From Acidimicrobiaceae bacterium (GTDB taxonomy: Bacteria > Actinomycetota > Acidimicrobiia > Acidimicrobiales > Poriferisodalaceae), in NCBI GenBank assembly GCA_026713105.1, contig JAPOPC010000036.1, positions 1-62,602 on the forward strand: DNA of 62,602 bases, given 5' to 3'. Positions 16,541 to 29,046 of this stretch are shown here, piece by piece (the first letter of the stretch is position 1; every line of letters begins with the position of its first letter). A model generated the notes under the pieces. The model was given only the letters and a program-made list of their open reading frames with translations, was not told the DNA's origin and made no database searches. The position numbers and the translations under genes are program-made.

Positions 16541-17725
16541 TCAGCGGGCGAGCAGGTGGCGGTAAACGGCCGCCGCGCGTTCCAGCTCAGAGATGTCGAC
16601 CCATTCGATGGCTTGGTGAGCTTGATCGATGGAACCCGGGCCGAACACCACAATCTGGTCGGCGACCTCGCCGTAGCGCAGTGCATTCGTGCCGAAGTCG
16701 GCAACGGCGGGGCTGTGGCCTGACATTTCCGCCAGGGCGGCGACGAGATCGCTGCCGGGCGCTTGGAAGAACGCGTTGCTGCCGAACCCGTTCGCCAGTT
16801 GGACCTTGACGCGCGCCGGCAGGGCTGCGGCGCGAATCAGCTCAGTGAGGCGGGTGGACTCTTGTTCGTAGTCCTCCCTGTCGGCGATGCGTCGCCCGAC
16901 GTACAGCTCGCAATGGTCCGGCACGATGTTGCGTGCCCGCCCGCCGCTCATCTCGTTGACCGACACGGTGCCGGCGCCGAGTGCGCCGACCTCGTGCTGG
17001 CTCGCGAGCCGTTCCTGCTCGGCATCGATCGCTGCGACGATTCGTGCGCCAGCTGACAGTGCATTGATGCCGAGGTGGGGTTTGGAGGAGTGCGCCGCAC
17101 GCCCTTCGACCTCGACTTCGAGGCCGAGGCCGCCCTTGTGGCCGTACACCGGTGCGCACATGGTGGGTTCGGCGACCACGATCTGCTCGCGGCGTTCGTT
17201 GCGTTCGAGCAGCCGGTCGCGGTACGCCGAGGCGCCCGCCAGACCGCCGCCCTCCTCGGAGATGGTGCCGACCAGCTCGACGGTGCACATCGGCCGGCGA
17301 CCCCCAGCAGCCATCTCGCCGAGCACGGCAAGCACTACGGCCAGAGTCGCCTTGGTATCGACCGATCCCCGCCCCCAGACGCGCTCTTCGCTGATGCGGC
17401 CGTCGAAGGGGTCGCCCTCCATGTGCTCGACGCCGACCGTGTCGAGGTGCACATCCACCGCAAGCATGCGTTCGGTCTGGCCGGCGAACAGGGCGTACAC
17501 ATTGGGACGTCCCGGCTCGATCTCGTCCAGCTCGACCTCGGCGCCCAGCGCCGCTGCTCGCTCCGCGACCCAGTTGGCCATGTCGGCCTCGGCGACCGTG
17601 CCCGATCGTGGGCCATGGTGCATCGGGTTGACACTGGGGATGCGCACCATCTCGCTCAGCAGCTCGGCGATGGACTGGCCGGTTGCTGTGCCGCCAGTGG
17701 TGCCTGTCGCTGTGCCGTCGCTCAT
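16541..17725 (-). CDS. M20-family metallopeptidase, ArgE/DapE type
   Basis: A zinc hydrolase of the ArgE/DapE/ACY1 group that cleaves N-acyl or succinyl amino acids or small peptides; 394 aa. The dinuclear metal ligands are visible in order: DVHLDTV, GRGSVDTKA, SEEGGG and VVAEPT. The dimerisation insert includes AHSSKPHLGINA. ATG 17725 has a good ribosome site (gaggtg, about 6 bp upstream). It is divergent from argG; a link to arginine synthesis (acetylornithine deacetylase) is attractive but not provable here. Confidence 0.82.
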   Translation of the reverse strand: MSDGTATGTTGGTATGQSIAELLSEMVRIPSVNPMHHGPRSGTVAEADMANWVAERAAALGAEVELDEIEPGRPNVYALFAGQTERMLAVDVHLDTVGVEHMEGDPFDGRISEERVWGRGSVDTKATLAVVLAVLGEMAAGGRRPMCTVELVGTISEEGGGLAGASAYRDRLLERNERREQIVVAEPTMCAPVYGHKGGLGLEVEVEGRAAHSSKPHLGINALSAGARIVAAIDAEQERLASQHEVGALGAGTVSVNEMSGGRARNIVPDHCELYVGRRIADREDYEQESTRLTELIRAAALPARVKVQLANGFGSNAFFQAPGSDLVAALAEMSGHSPAVADFGTNALRYGEVADQIVVFGPGSIDQAHQAIEWVDISELERAAAVYRHLLAR

Positions 17726-17745
17726 GAGTCACCTCTTCGTGGCGG

Positions 17746-17751
17746 AGCGTA
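17746..17751 (-). promoter_or_regulatory. TACGCT -10 element for the M20 gene
   Basis: TACGCT on the minus strand, 20 bp upstream of ATG 17725, leaving a short leader that contains the gaggtg ribosome site. Confidence 0.4.
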
Positions 17752-17835
17752 CGCGCAGCACAGTGGCGGTGCCGCGAATGAGGGCTTGCCATCTGGCGAA
17801 CCCAGTGAACGGCGCAGATCGCCGACATTGCGTGA

Positions 17836-19323
<1,488 letters not shown>

Positions 19324-19326
19324 GCT

Positions 19327-19361
19327 GCCGCGCCGTGGCGGCTATATCGGGCTTCAGCCCG
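19327..19361. terminator. Convergent terminator between argG and icd
   Basis: Two short hairpins lie between the convergent stops: gccgc/gcggc, and cgggct-tc-agcccg at 19348-19361, the latter overlapping the icd stop. There is no U-run, as is common in GC-rich actinobacteria. Confidence 0.4.
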
Positions 19362-21645
19362 CCGAGCCGGTGCGAAAACGGTCGAGGATGTCGTTGAACG
19401 TGGGGCTCGGCCGCATGGCAGCCTCAGCCAGCGCGGGGTCGGGCAGGTAGTAGCCGCCGAGCTCAACCGGATCGCCCTGGCAGTCCACCATCTCGGCGAC
19501 GATCTGCTGCTCGTTGCCAGCGAGAGCCGCGGCGAGCGGCGCGAACTGCTCGGCCAGCTCGGCGTCGGTGCCCTGGTTGGCCATCTGGTCAGCCCAGTGC
19601 TTCGCGAGGTGGAAGTGGCTGGCGCGGTTGTCGGGCTCGTTCACCCGGCGGCTGGGCGCACGGCCTTCCGCAAGCCACGTGCCGATGGCTGCATCGAGCG
19701 TGTCAGCCAGCAGCTGCGCGGCGGGGTTCTCGGCAATCCGGGCGAGGTGCTCGAGCGACACCGCGAGTGCAAGGAACTCTCCCAGGCTGTCCCAGCGCAA
19801 GTGGTTCTCGGCCACCATCTGCTGGACGTGCTTGGGTGCCGAGCCACCGGCCCCCGTCTCGAAGAGCCCGCCGCCGGCCATGAGCGGCACAACCGAGAGC
19901 ATCTTGGCCGAGGTGCCCAGCTCGAGGATCGGGAACAGGTCGGTGTTGTAGTCGCGCAGGACGTTGCCGGTGACGGAGATGGTGTCGAGTCCGCGGCGGA
20001 TGCGCTCCAGCGAGAAACGGCAGGCATCCGCCGGTGCCAGCGTGCGTAGGTCGAGCTCGCCGATCGAGGCGTCGGTGCCCTGCCGCTCGGCCAGTCGGGC
20101 ACCGACCTTGCCGATGAGCTGCGCGTCGTGGGGCCGGTCTGCGTCGAGCCAGAAGACCACAGCCGCCCCGGTGAGCTGCCCGCGCTCGATGGCCAGATCC
20201 ACCCAATTGGAGATCGCTGCGTTCTTGGTGGTGCACATCCGCCAGATGTCGCCGGCTTCGACCTCCTGGCTCATGAGCACTTCGCCGGATTCGGACACGA
20301 CCCGCATGGTTCCTGCGACATCGACCTCGTAGGTCTTGTCGTGGCTGCCGTACTCCTCGGCCTTCTGGGCCATGAGGCCGACATTGGGCACCGAGCCCAT
20401 CGTCGTGGGGTCGTAGGCACCGTTGGCACGGCAGTCGTCGATCACGGCTTGGAACACGCTGGCGTAGCTCGAATCGGGGATGACCGCCTTGGTGTCCTGC
20501 TGGTCGCCCTGGGCATTCCACATCTGGCCGGAGGCTCGGATCATGGCCGGCATGGACGCGTCCACGATGACGTCGCTGGGCACATGCAAGTTGGTGATGC
20601 CGCGATCGGAGTCGACCATGGCCAGCCCGGGCCGCTCATCGAGCGTCGCAGCGATGTCGGCCTTGACAGCGTCGCGCACCTCGGCGGGCAGCGATTCGAC
20701 GGCGGCCAACACATTGGCCCAGCCATCGTTGGGATCGGCGCCTGCATCGGCCAGCACCTCGCCGTGCCGATCGAACACCGGCGCAAAGAACGCCCGCACA
20801 GCGTGACCGAACACGATCGGGTCCGAGACCTTCATCATTGTGGCCTTGAGGTGCAGCGAGAACAGCACCCCGCTCGAACGGGCATCTTCGATCTGAGCGT
20901 CAAGGAACTCGCGCAATGCGGCAACCGACATGAAGGTGGAGTCAGCCACCTCGCCTGCATCCACCGGCACTTTGCGCATCAGCCGCACGTTGCCCTCGCT
21001 GTCGACGTGCTCGATGCTCAGCGAACCGGCTTCCCCCACCGTGACCGACTGCTCGTTGGAGCGGAAGTCGCCGCCGGACATCGTCGCCACATGGGTGCGA
21101 CTCTGCGGCGACCAAGCTCCCATCGAGTGGGGGTACTGCCGGGCGTATTCCTTGACAGCGCGGGGAGCGCGACGGTCAGAGTTGCCCTCGCGCAGCACCG
21201 GGTTCACCGCCGAGCCCTTCACGCGGTCGTAGCGCTCCCGGATCTCCTGCTCGGAAGCATCGGCGGGGTCGTCGGGGTAGTCGGGCACCGCATAACCCGC
21301 TGCTTGCAGCTCGGCGATGGTGTCCTTGATCTGGGGGACCGATGCGGAGATGTTCGGCAGCTTGATGATGTTGGCGTCACGATCCTGGGTCCACTCGCCG
21401 AGCTCGGCCAGTGCATCGCCCCTGCGTTGGTGGGGCTCGAGCGTGTCGGCAAAGACCGCGATGATCCGGCCGGCGAGCGAGATGTCGCGCGTCTCGACCT
21501 CGACACCTGCAGCATCGGTGAACGCCGTGATGATCGGCAACAGCGAGTAGGTCGCCAGCGCTGGCGCCTCGTCGGTGTGGGTGTAGACGATCTTCGAGCC
21601 GGTGCTGTCAGAGCTCGTGTTGGGGGGCGAGGAGGTCATCGTCAT
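19354..21645 (-). CDS. icd: Monomeric NADP-dependent isocitrate dehydrogenase
   Basis: Oxidatively decarboxylates isocitrate to 2-oxoglutarate with NADP in the TCA cycle. The 763-aa length and sequence match the single-chain bacterial type rather than the common homodimer: [20 protein letters not shown] at the N-terminus, [51 protein letters not shown] and [21 protein letters not shown] 21645 and ATG 21639 (third codon) are both possible starts. TAGCGT lies 9 bp upstream. Monomeric enzymes are common in actinobacteria. Confidence 0.95.
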   Translation of the reverse strand: MTMTSSPPNTSSDSTGSKIVYTHTDEAPALATYSLLPIITAFTDAAGVEVETRDISLAGRIIAVFADTLEPHQRRGDALAELGEWTQDRDANIIKLPNISASVPQIKDTIAELQAAGYAVPDYPDDPADASEQEIRERYDRVKGSAVNPVLREGNSDRRAPRAVKEYARQYPHSMGAWSPQSRTHVATMSGGDFRSNEQSVTVGEAGSLSIEHVDSEGNVRLMRKVPVDAGEVADSTFMSVAALREFLDAQIEDARSSGVLFSLHLKATMMKVSDPIVFGHAVRAFFAPVFDRHGEVLADAGADPNDGWANVLAAVESLPAEVRDAVKADIAATLDERPGLAMVDSDRGITNLHVPSDVIVDASMPAMIRASGQMWNAQGDQQDTKAVIPDSSYASVFQAVIDDCRANGAYDPTTMGSVPNVGLMAQKAEEYGSHDKTYEVDVAGTMRVVSESGEVLMSQEVEAGDIWRMCTTKNAAISNWVDLAIERGQLTGAAVVFWLDADRPHDAQLIGKVGARLAERQGTDASIGELDLRTLAPADACRFSLERIRRGLDTISVTGNVLRDYNTDLFPILELGTSAKMLSVVPLMAGGGLFETGAGGSAPKHVQQMVAENHLRWDSLGEFLALAVSLEHLARIAENPAAQLLADTLDAAIGTWLAEGRAPSRRVNEPDNRASHFHLAKHWADQMANQGTDAELAEQFAPLAAALAGNEQQIVAEMVDCQGDPVELGGYYLPDPALAEAAMRPSPTFNDILDRFRTGSAG

Positions 21646-21654
21646 AGCGATTCG

Positions 21655-21660
21655 ACGCTA
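21655..21660 (-). promoter_or_regulatory. TAGCGT -10 element for icd
   Basis: TAGCGT on the minus strand, 9 bp before ATG 21645 and 15 bp before ATG 21639. Confidence 0.35.
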
Positions 21661-21725
21661 CCGCCCGCCGGCGGCTCGCCGCCTGAGGGTCATCGGCAGC
21701 TCGGTGCGCAGCAGGTGCGAGCGGC

Positions 21726-23246
21726 TCAGCCGGCGGCGTGCGCAGCAGCGGAGCTTCCCGCCAGACGGCCGAACACTGCGCCTGCGGAGAGACCCGATCC
21801 GCCTGGGTAGTTGCCGTAGAACAGGCCGCCGACCAGCTCGCCCGCCGCATACAAGCCCTCGATCGGTTGCAGATCGGTGTCCATCACGCACCCGGTCTCA
21901 TCGATGCGCAGGCCGCCGAACGTGAACGTCAGCCCGCACGTGACCCGGTAGGCAGCAAACGGCGGCGTTTCTATCGGCATCGCCCAGTTGGTCTTGTCGG
22001 GGCTGAGGCCGGAGGTGCGGCGGCCATCGAGCACGTTGGGGTCGAACGCGACGGTACGGTCGACCGCTGCGTTGAATTCGGCGATGGTCGCCAGCGCGCC
22101 CTCGGTGTGCACGTCGTCCATTCGAGCGCAGAGCTCTTCGATGCTGTCGGCGGTGACCTTGGTGACCTGCCGGATGCGGTATTCGTCGCGCAGCAGGTGA
22201 TCAGTGTTGGCATCGAACACTTGCCAAGCCGAGTGACCGGGCTGGGCCAGGATCTCGCGGCCGTAGCGGGCGTAGGTGTAGTTGCGGAAGTCGGCGCCTT
22301 CGTCCAGGAAACGCTTGCCATCCTGGTTCAGCACGATTGCGAACGGGTAGCTGTGCTTCTGGAAGCCGTCGCCGACAGCGAGGTCGCCGAACTCCGGGGC
22401 GTTGTAGTCCCAGGCGACCGCGTGGGCGCCGCTCCAGTTGCCATAGGGCATGGCGCCGATGTCGAGCGCCATGGCGATGCCGTCGCCGGTGTTGAAGCGG
22501 GTGCCGCGTACCTTGGCCAGGTCCCAGCCGGGACCGAGGTATCGGGTTCTCCACTCGGCGTTGGCCTGGAAGCCGCCGGCCGCCAGCACCACCGCATCGC
22601 ACTCGACGTCGGTGACGCGGCCCTCGCGACGCACGCGAACGCCCCGGATTGCGCCACGGTCGTCGGTCAGCAGCGAGCGCCCTGCTGCTTCGTGCCACAA
22701 GTCGATGCCGTTCCGAGCCAGCGCCGCCCGCAGGGACTCCACGAGACCCTCGCCGCCGCCGACGGATTCCACGGTGAGGCCACCCCAGAACGTGAAGCGA
22801 CCGTCCACCTTGAAGGCTTGACGGCCCCAGATCGGTGCGAATCGCACGCCGTGGCTTGCCATCCACAGCAAGGTGTCCTTGCTGCGTGTGACGAGCGTGT
22901 CTGCCAGCTCGGGATCGCACCGGTAGTCGGTGATCCGGCCGAGATCGGCGTAGAACTCCTCTTCGGTGTAGGTGCCAAAGTCGGTCATCTCGACCTCGGT
23001 GTCGGTGAGGTCGGGCATCAACGCCCGCAAGTCCTCGACGCCGTCGTAGGCGAAGCGGATTGCACCGGCAGTGAAGCGGCTGTTCCCGCCGGCTTCGGCC
23101 TCGGGCGCCCGCTCGAGAACAAGCACCCGTGCGCCGCCTTCGTGTGCGGCCAGCGCAGCGCACATGGCCGCGTTGCCCGCTCCTATGACCACCACGTCGA
23201 AGTGCTGCGAGTGCTGAGGCGGCGGCGCGCTCGGAGGCTGATTCAC
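21726..23246 (-). CDS. FAD-dependent dehydrogenase, tricarballylate dehydrogenase (TcuA)-like
   Basis: A flavoprotein of the fumarate reductase/succinate dehydrogenase family, 506 aa. The FAD dinucleotide fold is at VVVIGAGNAAMCAALAAHEG, with EAGGNSRFTAGAIR, a catalytic-domain segment GLTFTFGGLRIDETG and the C-terminal FAD segment GLYAAGELVGGLFYGNYPGG. It most resembles TcuA, which oxidises tricarballylate to cis-aconitate, but substrate assignment within the family is uncertain. GTG 23246 is preferred to GTG 23267 because TAGGCT lies 8 bp upstream of it. No tcuB or tcuC neighbour is seen. Confidence 0.78.
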   Translation of the reverse strand: MNQPPSAPPPQHSQHFDVVVIGAGNAAMCAALAAHEGGARVLVLERAPEAEAGGNSRFTAGAIRFAYDGVEDLRALMPDLTDTEVEMTDFGTYTEEEFYADLGRITDYRCDPELADTLVTRSKDTLLWMASHGVRFAPIWGRQAFKVDGRFTFWGGLTVESVGGGEGLVESLRAALARNGIDLWHEAAGRSLLTDDRGAIRGVRVRREGRVTDVECDAVVLAAGGFQANAEWRTRYLGPGWDLAKVRGTRFNTGDGIAMALDIGAMPYGNWSGAHAVAWDYNAPEFGDLAVGDGFQKHSYPFAIVLNQDGKRFLDEGADFRNYTYARYGREILAQPGHSAWQVFDANTDHLLRDEYRIRQVTKVTADSIEELCARMDDVHTEGALATIAEFNAAVDRTVAFDPNVLDGRRTSGLSPDKTNWAMPIETPPFAAYRVTCGLTFTFGGLRIDETGCVMDTDLQPIEGLYAAGELVGGLFYGNYPGGSGLSAGAVFGRLAGSSAAAHAAG

Positions 23247-23254
23247 GCCGGGCG

Positions 23255-23260
23255 AGCCTA
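23255..23260 (-). promoter_or_regulatory. TAGGCT -10 element for the TcuA-like gene
   Basis: TAGGCT on the minus strand, 8 bp before GTG 23246, the same arrangement as at 2446. Confidence 0.4.
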
Positions 23261-23320
23261 TGTGCACCCTCGCTGCGGTGCCGCACGGCGACCAGGCGGG
23301 AAGCCGGTCGGTGCGCGACG

Positions 23321-23326
23321 TACGCT
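23321..23326 (+). promoter_or_regulatory. TACGCT -10 element, leaderless
   Basis: TACGCT, exactly 6 bp, then ATG 23333. No Shine-Dalgarno sequence is present. Confidence 0.55.
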
Positions 23327-23332
23327 GCCGCG

Positions 23333-24472
23333 ATGAGCGAAGAGCAGACGACGACCGACACCGGCGAGCCCGTGGTCATCGACCACGAACGCCTGGCCGG
23401 CTTCATTGCCGAGATCTTCCGTCACACTGCGTGCTCGGATGCCGAATCCGAGCGCATCGGCCGCAGCCTTGTGGGCGCCAACCTCGCCGGACACGACAGC
23501 CACGGCGTGATCCGCTCAGCGTTGTATGTCGATCTGCTGGCCAACGGCGTTCAGCTCGCCGACCAGGAACTCAAGGTGCTGATCGACTCTGGAGCGCTGG
23601 TGCTCGTGGACGGTCAGTACGGCATGGGCCAGACCGTCGGTCCTGCTGCGGTGGCGATGGGCATCGAGCGCTGCAAGGAGCTGGGCGTAGCGGTCATGGG
23701 GCTGCGCAATGCCGGGCACCTCGGTCGGATCGGCGAGTACGCCGAGATGGCTGCCGCACAGGGGCTCGTCTCGGTGCACTTCGTGAACGTCGCCAACAGC
23801 CGGCTGGTAGCTCCGTTCGGTGCCAAGGCGCGGCGGATGGGCACCAACCCGTGTGCATACGGAGCCCCGGTCGCCGGTCGCCGGCCCGTCATCCATGACT
23901 TCGCCACGTCGGTGGTGGCCGAGGGCAAGGCGATGGTCGCGCTGCACGGCGGCCCGGCCGTGCCGGAGAACGCGCTGGTGTCAGGCGACGGCGAGATCAC
24001 CGGCGACCCGCGGGTGCTGTACACGTTCGCAGAAGGCCAGCGGCCCAATTCGATGGACGGCCCCGGTGCCTTGCGGGCGATGGGGGAGCACAAGGGCTCG
24101 GGCATCTCGGTGATGTGTGAGCTGCTGGCCGGTGCGCTGACCGGCACAGGCACAGCGGGCCCGCGTCGGATTCGTTTTGCGAACGGCATGCTCTCGGTGT
24201 ACGTCGACCCGGCCCAGGTCGATGCCGCAGTCGGCGAGACTGACGACGGCTACAACGGGATCGCGGCGGATTATCTCGACTGGTTCTACGACGCGGCGCC
24301 AATCGACCCCGACCAGGCGGTGAAGCTGCCCGGCGACGTCGAGCACGAGCGTCGTCAGCACCGCATGGCCAACGGCATCACGCTGCCCGCCGAGACGTGG
24401 GAGAGCATCTGCAGCGGCGCCAGGGCCGCCGGAGTGCCCGAGTCGACCATCACCGCCGCGAGCGGCGGCTAG
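23333..24472 (+). CDS. Ldh-family malate/L-lactate/ureidoglycolate-type dehydrogenase
   Basis: An NAD(P)-dependent 2-hydroxyacid or imine oxidoreductase of the Ldh_2 family, which has an unusual nucleotide-binding fold; 379 aa. Family segments are NLAGHDSHGVIRS, MGLRNAGHLGRIGEYAE, TNPCAYGAPV and GEHKGSGISVMCELLAGALT. Substrates in this family range from malate and lactate to sulfolactate and ureidoglycolate, so the reaction is left open. The start is fixed by a leaderless promoter. It is divergent from the TcuA-like gene. Confidence 0.82.
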   Translation: MSEEQTTTDTGEPVVIDHERLAGFIAEIFRHTACSDAESERIGRSLVGANLAGHDSHGVIRSALYVDLLANGVQLADQELKVLIDSGALVLVDGQYGMGQTVGPAAVAMGIERCKELGVAVMGLRNAGHLGRIGEYAEMAAAQGLVSVHFVNVANSRLVAPFGAKARRMGTNPCAYGAPVAGRRPVIHDFATSVVAEGKAMVALHGGPAVPENALVSGDGEITGDPRVLYTFAEGQRPNSMDGPGALRAMGEHKGSGISVMCELLAGALTGTGTAGPRRIRFANGMLSVYVDPAQVDAAVGETDDGYNGIAADYLDWFYDAAPIDPDQAVKLPGDVEHERRQHRMANGITLPAETWESICSGARAAGVPESTITAASGG

Positions 24473-24480
24473 TCACGGGT

Positions 24481-24496
24481 CCGGCGGCGATGCCGG
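24481..24496. terminator. Possible small hairpin between convergent genes
   Basis: ccggc-ggcgat-gccgg forms a 5-bp stem between the stops of the Ldh-family gene and the TauD-like gene. It is weak and has no U-run. Confidence 0.25.
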
Positions 24497-24506
24497 CGTT
24501 GCGGCG

Positions 24507-25364
24507 CTACTCGTCGAGTGTGGGGCCTTGGCCCTGCACGCGGGTCTGGCGCATGTAGCGGCGCCAGCGGTCGGCGTCGTAGCCGGCACCGCGGTGCAGC
24601 ATGCAGCGGTTGTCGTAGATGACGGTGTCGCCCGGGCTCCAGCGATGCGAGTACACGTCTTGGGGCCGGGTGGCGCCGGCGTTCAGCTCGTCGATCAGCC
24701 GCCGGCTCTCGATGCCGTGCCACCCGACAATGGACCGGGCGTGAGATCCGACGTAGTAGTTCTTCAATCCGTTGTTGGGATTGGTGCGCACGAGCCGGTG
24801 GGGGATCGGCGGCAGCGATGCTGCGTGGTTGAAGTCGACCGGGGCCACCTGGGTGCGGCTGAACACGTAGTCGTGCAGCACCTGGAGGTCGTCGATCTCG
24901 GCTCGGCGTGACGTGTCGAGCCGCTCGTAGGCGGCTCGCTGGCTGGCGTACTCGGTCTCGCCGCCCTCGCCGGGCACCTCGTAGGCATGCAGGATCGACA
25001 CGAACGACGGCACGAGCCGGAACGACGAGTCCGAATGCCAGAGGTTGTTGCCCTTCTGGTTGCGGGTCAGCGGATCCGATTCGTCTCGCTTGGTGTCAGC
25101 GTCGATCACGTTGCCGATCGTGCCGAAGTACACGACCTTGCCGGTCTTGCCGAACACGACGTGATTGGGCTCGGGCTCGCCGAGCAGTTCGGTAAGTGCG
25201 AGCTGTGCCTCGTCGGACATGTCCTGGCCCGGGAGATGCAGCAGCGAGTAGGTGTCGATCGCGTCGACCAAGGCCGCTCTCGCCTCGCTGTCGAGCGGCC
25301 TCGACAGGTCTATTCCTGTGATCCTGGCTCCGAAGTCTGCATGGATCGGGTCGATGGTCAGCAT
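24507..25364 (-). CDS. TauD/TfdA-family 2-oxoglutarate dioxygenase
   Basis: A non-haem iron, 2-oxoglutarate-dependent dioxygenase, 285 aa. The iron ligands are the HSD of NNLWHSDSSFR and the distal His in CMLHRGAGYDADRW; the 2-oxoglutarate-binding Arg is probably in RRYMRQTRV. The N-terminus (GARITGIDLSRPL) is typical of TfdA/TauD. It starts 24 bp after the stop of the FadJ-like gene, so the two are probably cotranscribed, suggesting hydroxylation of an acid or acyl compound before beta-oxidation. Taurine is not specifically indicated. Confidence 0.84.
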   Translation of the reverse strand: MLTIDPIHADFGARITGIDLSRPLDSEARAALVDAIDTYSLLHLPGQDMSDEAQLALTELLGEPEPNHVVFGKTGKVVYFGTIGNVIDADTKRDESDPLTRNQKGNNLWHSDSSFRLVPSFVSILHAYEVPGEGGETEYASQRAAYERLDTSRRAEIDDLQVLHDYVFSRTQVAPVDFNHAASLPPIPHRLVRTNPNNGLKNYYVGSHARSIVGWHGIESRRLIDELNAGATRPQDVYSHRWSPGDTVIYDNRCMLHRGAGYDADRWRRYMRQTRVQGQGPTLDE

Positions 25365-25388
25365 CGGTTCAGCCCCAATTCTCAGGTC

Positions 25389-27503
<2,115 letters not shown>

Positions 27504-27510
27504 GGGCCGC

Positions 27511-27516
27511 AGCGTA
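27511..27516 (-). promoter_or_regulatory. TACGCT -10 element, leaderless, for the FadJ-like gene
   Basis: TACGCT on the minus strand, then 7 bp, then ATG 27503. Confidence 0.5.
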
Positions 27517-27537
27517 GGCCGCTGCGGCCGCGCGCCC

Positions 27538-27771
27538 CTACTCGATTGACAGACCGTTCAGGGCATCCGCACATTCGGTGTTCAGCGCGTCGTGGGCCTC
27601 ATCGAGACACGCCTGCGATGATGCCCAAGACGTCTCGCCTTCCGCTGCATCGGCGCCGATTGCAGCGAGGTTGCCTTCCGTGATGCCGTCGGCATTACCT
27701 CCAAGACTTCGGCTGCCGTCCCCACGGCTGCCCCGTGAAACGCTGGCCTCCGCATCCCAAAGTCGCTTCAT
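27538..27771 (-). CDS. Small hypothetical protein, last of the small-gene run
   Basis: A 77-residue product with no recognised family. The second half (ASSQACLDEAHDALNTECAD) has two cysteines in a helical stretch. Its ATG overlaps the stop of the preceding gene as ATGA, good evidence for translational coupling rather than chance. No signal peptide is seen. The Gly/Ser-rich first part is low complexity. Confidence 0.42.
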   Translation of the reverse strand: MKRLWDAEASVSRGSRGDGSRSLGGNADGITEGNLAAIGADAAEGETSWASSQACLDEAHDALNTECADALNGLSIE

Positions 27772-28217
27772 GGGTCCCCGTCAATCTCGGTGGGTGGCCG
27801 CCCAGCATCGAACGCATCCAAGCCGTCAGACATCGCACGCTCAAGAGCCGCGGAAACGACGGCATCGGTAGCACCCGCGGCGTCAGTGTCATGGTGGGCC
27901 TCAAACCAGTCGTCCGCGGCCTGCAAATACCTTTCGGCGTAGGCCGCGCGCCAGATCATTTCGACACATTCCTGACACCACCTATCGGGCCATTCTCTCG
28001 TTGTCTCGGGCGTCGTGGTCGTCGTCGTGGATGTGGTCGCCGTGGCGTGCGCTGGTTGCGCTGTCGTCGTGGCCGTCGTCTGGCAGGCCGCGAGCAGCGC
28101 CAGTCTCGCGGGGCCGTCACCGCCATTCGGAGCAGTCGTCTCGAGGGCCGAGACCGCAGGCTCGGCTGCAGCCCGTCTCTGAGTGGGCAGACGTTGCTCA
28201 GCCGAATGCGCTGGCAA
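27768..28217 (-). CDS. Thr-rich hypothetical protein with lipobox-like motif
   Basis: A 149-residue product. LALLAAC followed by a long Thr/Ala linker (TTTTTTPETT) looks like a lipoprotein cleavage site and spacer, then comes a helical domain with a Cys pair (DRWCQECVEMIW). The hydrophobic stretch before the Cys is too short for a good signal peptide, and the stretch before it is not signal-like, so the N-terminus may be wrong or disturbed. It overlaps the upstream gene by 20 bp and the downstream one by 4 bp. Confidence 0.45.
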   Translation of the reverse strand: MPAHSAEQRLPTQRRAAAEPAVSALETTAPNGGDGPARLALLAACQTTATTTAQPAHATATTSTTTTTTPETTREWPDRWCQECVEMIWRAAYAERYLQAADDWFEAHHDTDAAGATDAVVSAALERAMSDGLDAFDAGRPPTEIDGDP

Positions 28218-28500
28218 TCACGACGATGACGCCGACGATCAAGCCTGCCCAACCTGCGAGCGTGAGCGAACTCACCCAGCGAGGCACAACGCCAGTGCCC
28301 GCAGTCGCGTGAGTCGCTGCCTTAGACCTGAAAATGTCTGATCCGTGGTGCTGTCGTATCCGATTCGACGTGATCCGGCCGCCAGTGCACATAGCGACCA
28401 TCCCGAGAACGGCTATGACGACGCCTGCTGTCATGCCGGACCAAGCTAACCGGCTCAGCACTGCCACCAAGTAGGCAGGTCGCCGCTCTCCTTCGCCCAT
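28198..28500 (-). CDS. Small two-helix membrane protein
   Basis: A 100-residue protein with two clear membrane helices (SGMTAGVVIAVLGMVAMCTG and AGWAGLIVGVIVVIASAFG) joined by a polar loop of about 35 residues. No family is recognised. ATG 28500 lies inside the 3' end of the upstream lipoprotein frame, overlapping by 46 bp. It is part of a same-strand run of small overlapping genes. Confidence 0.5.
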   Translation of the reverse strand: MGEGERRPAYLVAVLSRLAWSGMTAGVVIAVLGMVAMCTGGRITSNRIRQHHGSDIFRSKAATHATAGTGVVPRWVSSLTLAGWAGLIVGVIVVIASAFG

Positions 28501-28905
28501 CGGCAGCCTTCCCGAATGTCAAAGACCGTGTTATATGTCTCGGCTGCCTCGGCTGCCTCCAACAGCATTGCGTGAGTCTCGCGAAGTTCGCCGTCTTTGC
28601 TGTTGTCGGCCACGGCTGCGTCGCAGACAGTGAGGGCATGAGCCATCGCTCGGCGCCAACGCTCGTCGGCTTCGACGAATGCGGAATAGAGCTGCTGATG
28701 CCTGCGAGTGGGCGCGATGCCGTCCATCATCCCTTCCGCAGCGTTGTAGGCATTGTCAGACGCTCGGCTCGCCTCGGCTCGCCTCGACAACGATGTCCCC
28801 AGCTTCTAGGCATCGTCGCTTCTGCTGAGCCTGCGCGGGACTGAGAGCGCTGAGAGTGCAACCCGCGGCCATGAGCACGACTGCGAGCCAAGCAATGGCT
28901 CTCAT
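28455..28905 (-). pseudogene. Lipoprotein gene split by a duplicated 10-bp unit
   Basis: The first frame starts at ATG 28905 with a clear lipoprotein signal (MRAIAWLAVVLMAAGC) and stops at 28756. A second frame, ending at 28455, carries a helical domain with no start of its own except an internal TTG. The two join at a 10-bp tandem duplication (28763-28786). Removing one copy fuses the frames into a continuous 146-residue lipoprotein passing through EASRASDNAYNAAEG. The helical domain has Cys residues in ALTVCDAAV, REGCRWAKE and a terminal WWQC. Whether this is reversible phase variation, a fixed mutation or sequence error cannot be told. Function unknown. Confidence 0.6.
28763..28786. repeat. 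10-bp tandem repeat, 2.4 copies
   Basis: ctcggctcgc occurs twice head to tail and is followed by ctcg. The unit length is not a multiple of 3, so gain or loss of a copy switches the reading frame of the lipoprotein gene. Confidence 0.85.
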
Positions 28906-29015
28906 TGCCGTCTGCGCTTCCACCACTCGCCAACCGTGCTCACGGCCCCGACGACGCCAATAGGCATGATGCCGAAGACCATGCCTCGCCACCCTCTCCA
29001 CGGCCCCCAAACCAC
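28902..29015 (-). CDS. Possible 37-residue membrane peptide
   Basis: A short frame in the same run, beginning at GTG 29015 or TTG 29021. It encodes a Trp/Gly-rich head (WGPWRGWRG), one hydrophobic stretch (MVFGIMPIGVVGAVSTVG) and a basic end (EWWKRRRQ), consistent with a single-span peptide. Its TGA overlaps the lipoprotein ATG as ATGA, which favours a real gene. No convincing ribosome site is seen. Confidence 0.3.
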   Translation of the reverse strand: MVWGPWRGWRGMVFGIMPIGVVGAVSTVGEWWKRRRQ

Positions 29016-29046
29016 TCCCAAAGACTCTCAGTCAGTCGGCCATGCT

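Noticed and set aside
20128..21810. 560-codon plus-strand frame opposite icd
   Set aside because: It is His/Arg/Val-rich shadow coding opposite the strongly conserved monomeric isocitrate dehydrogenase.
28080..28140. A single-base frameshift creating a proper signal peptide for the Thr-rich protein
   Set aside because: An off-frame MAVTAPR could be joined to LALLAAC by a frameshift, but no repeat or homopolymer supports it and the resulting signal would still be very short.
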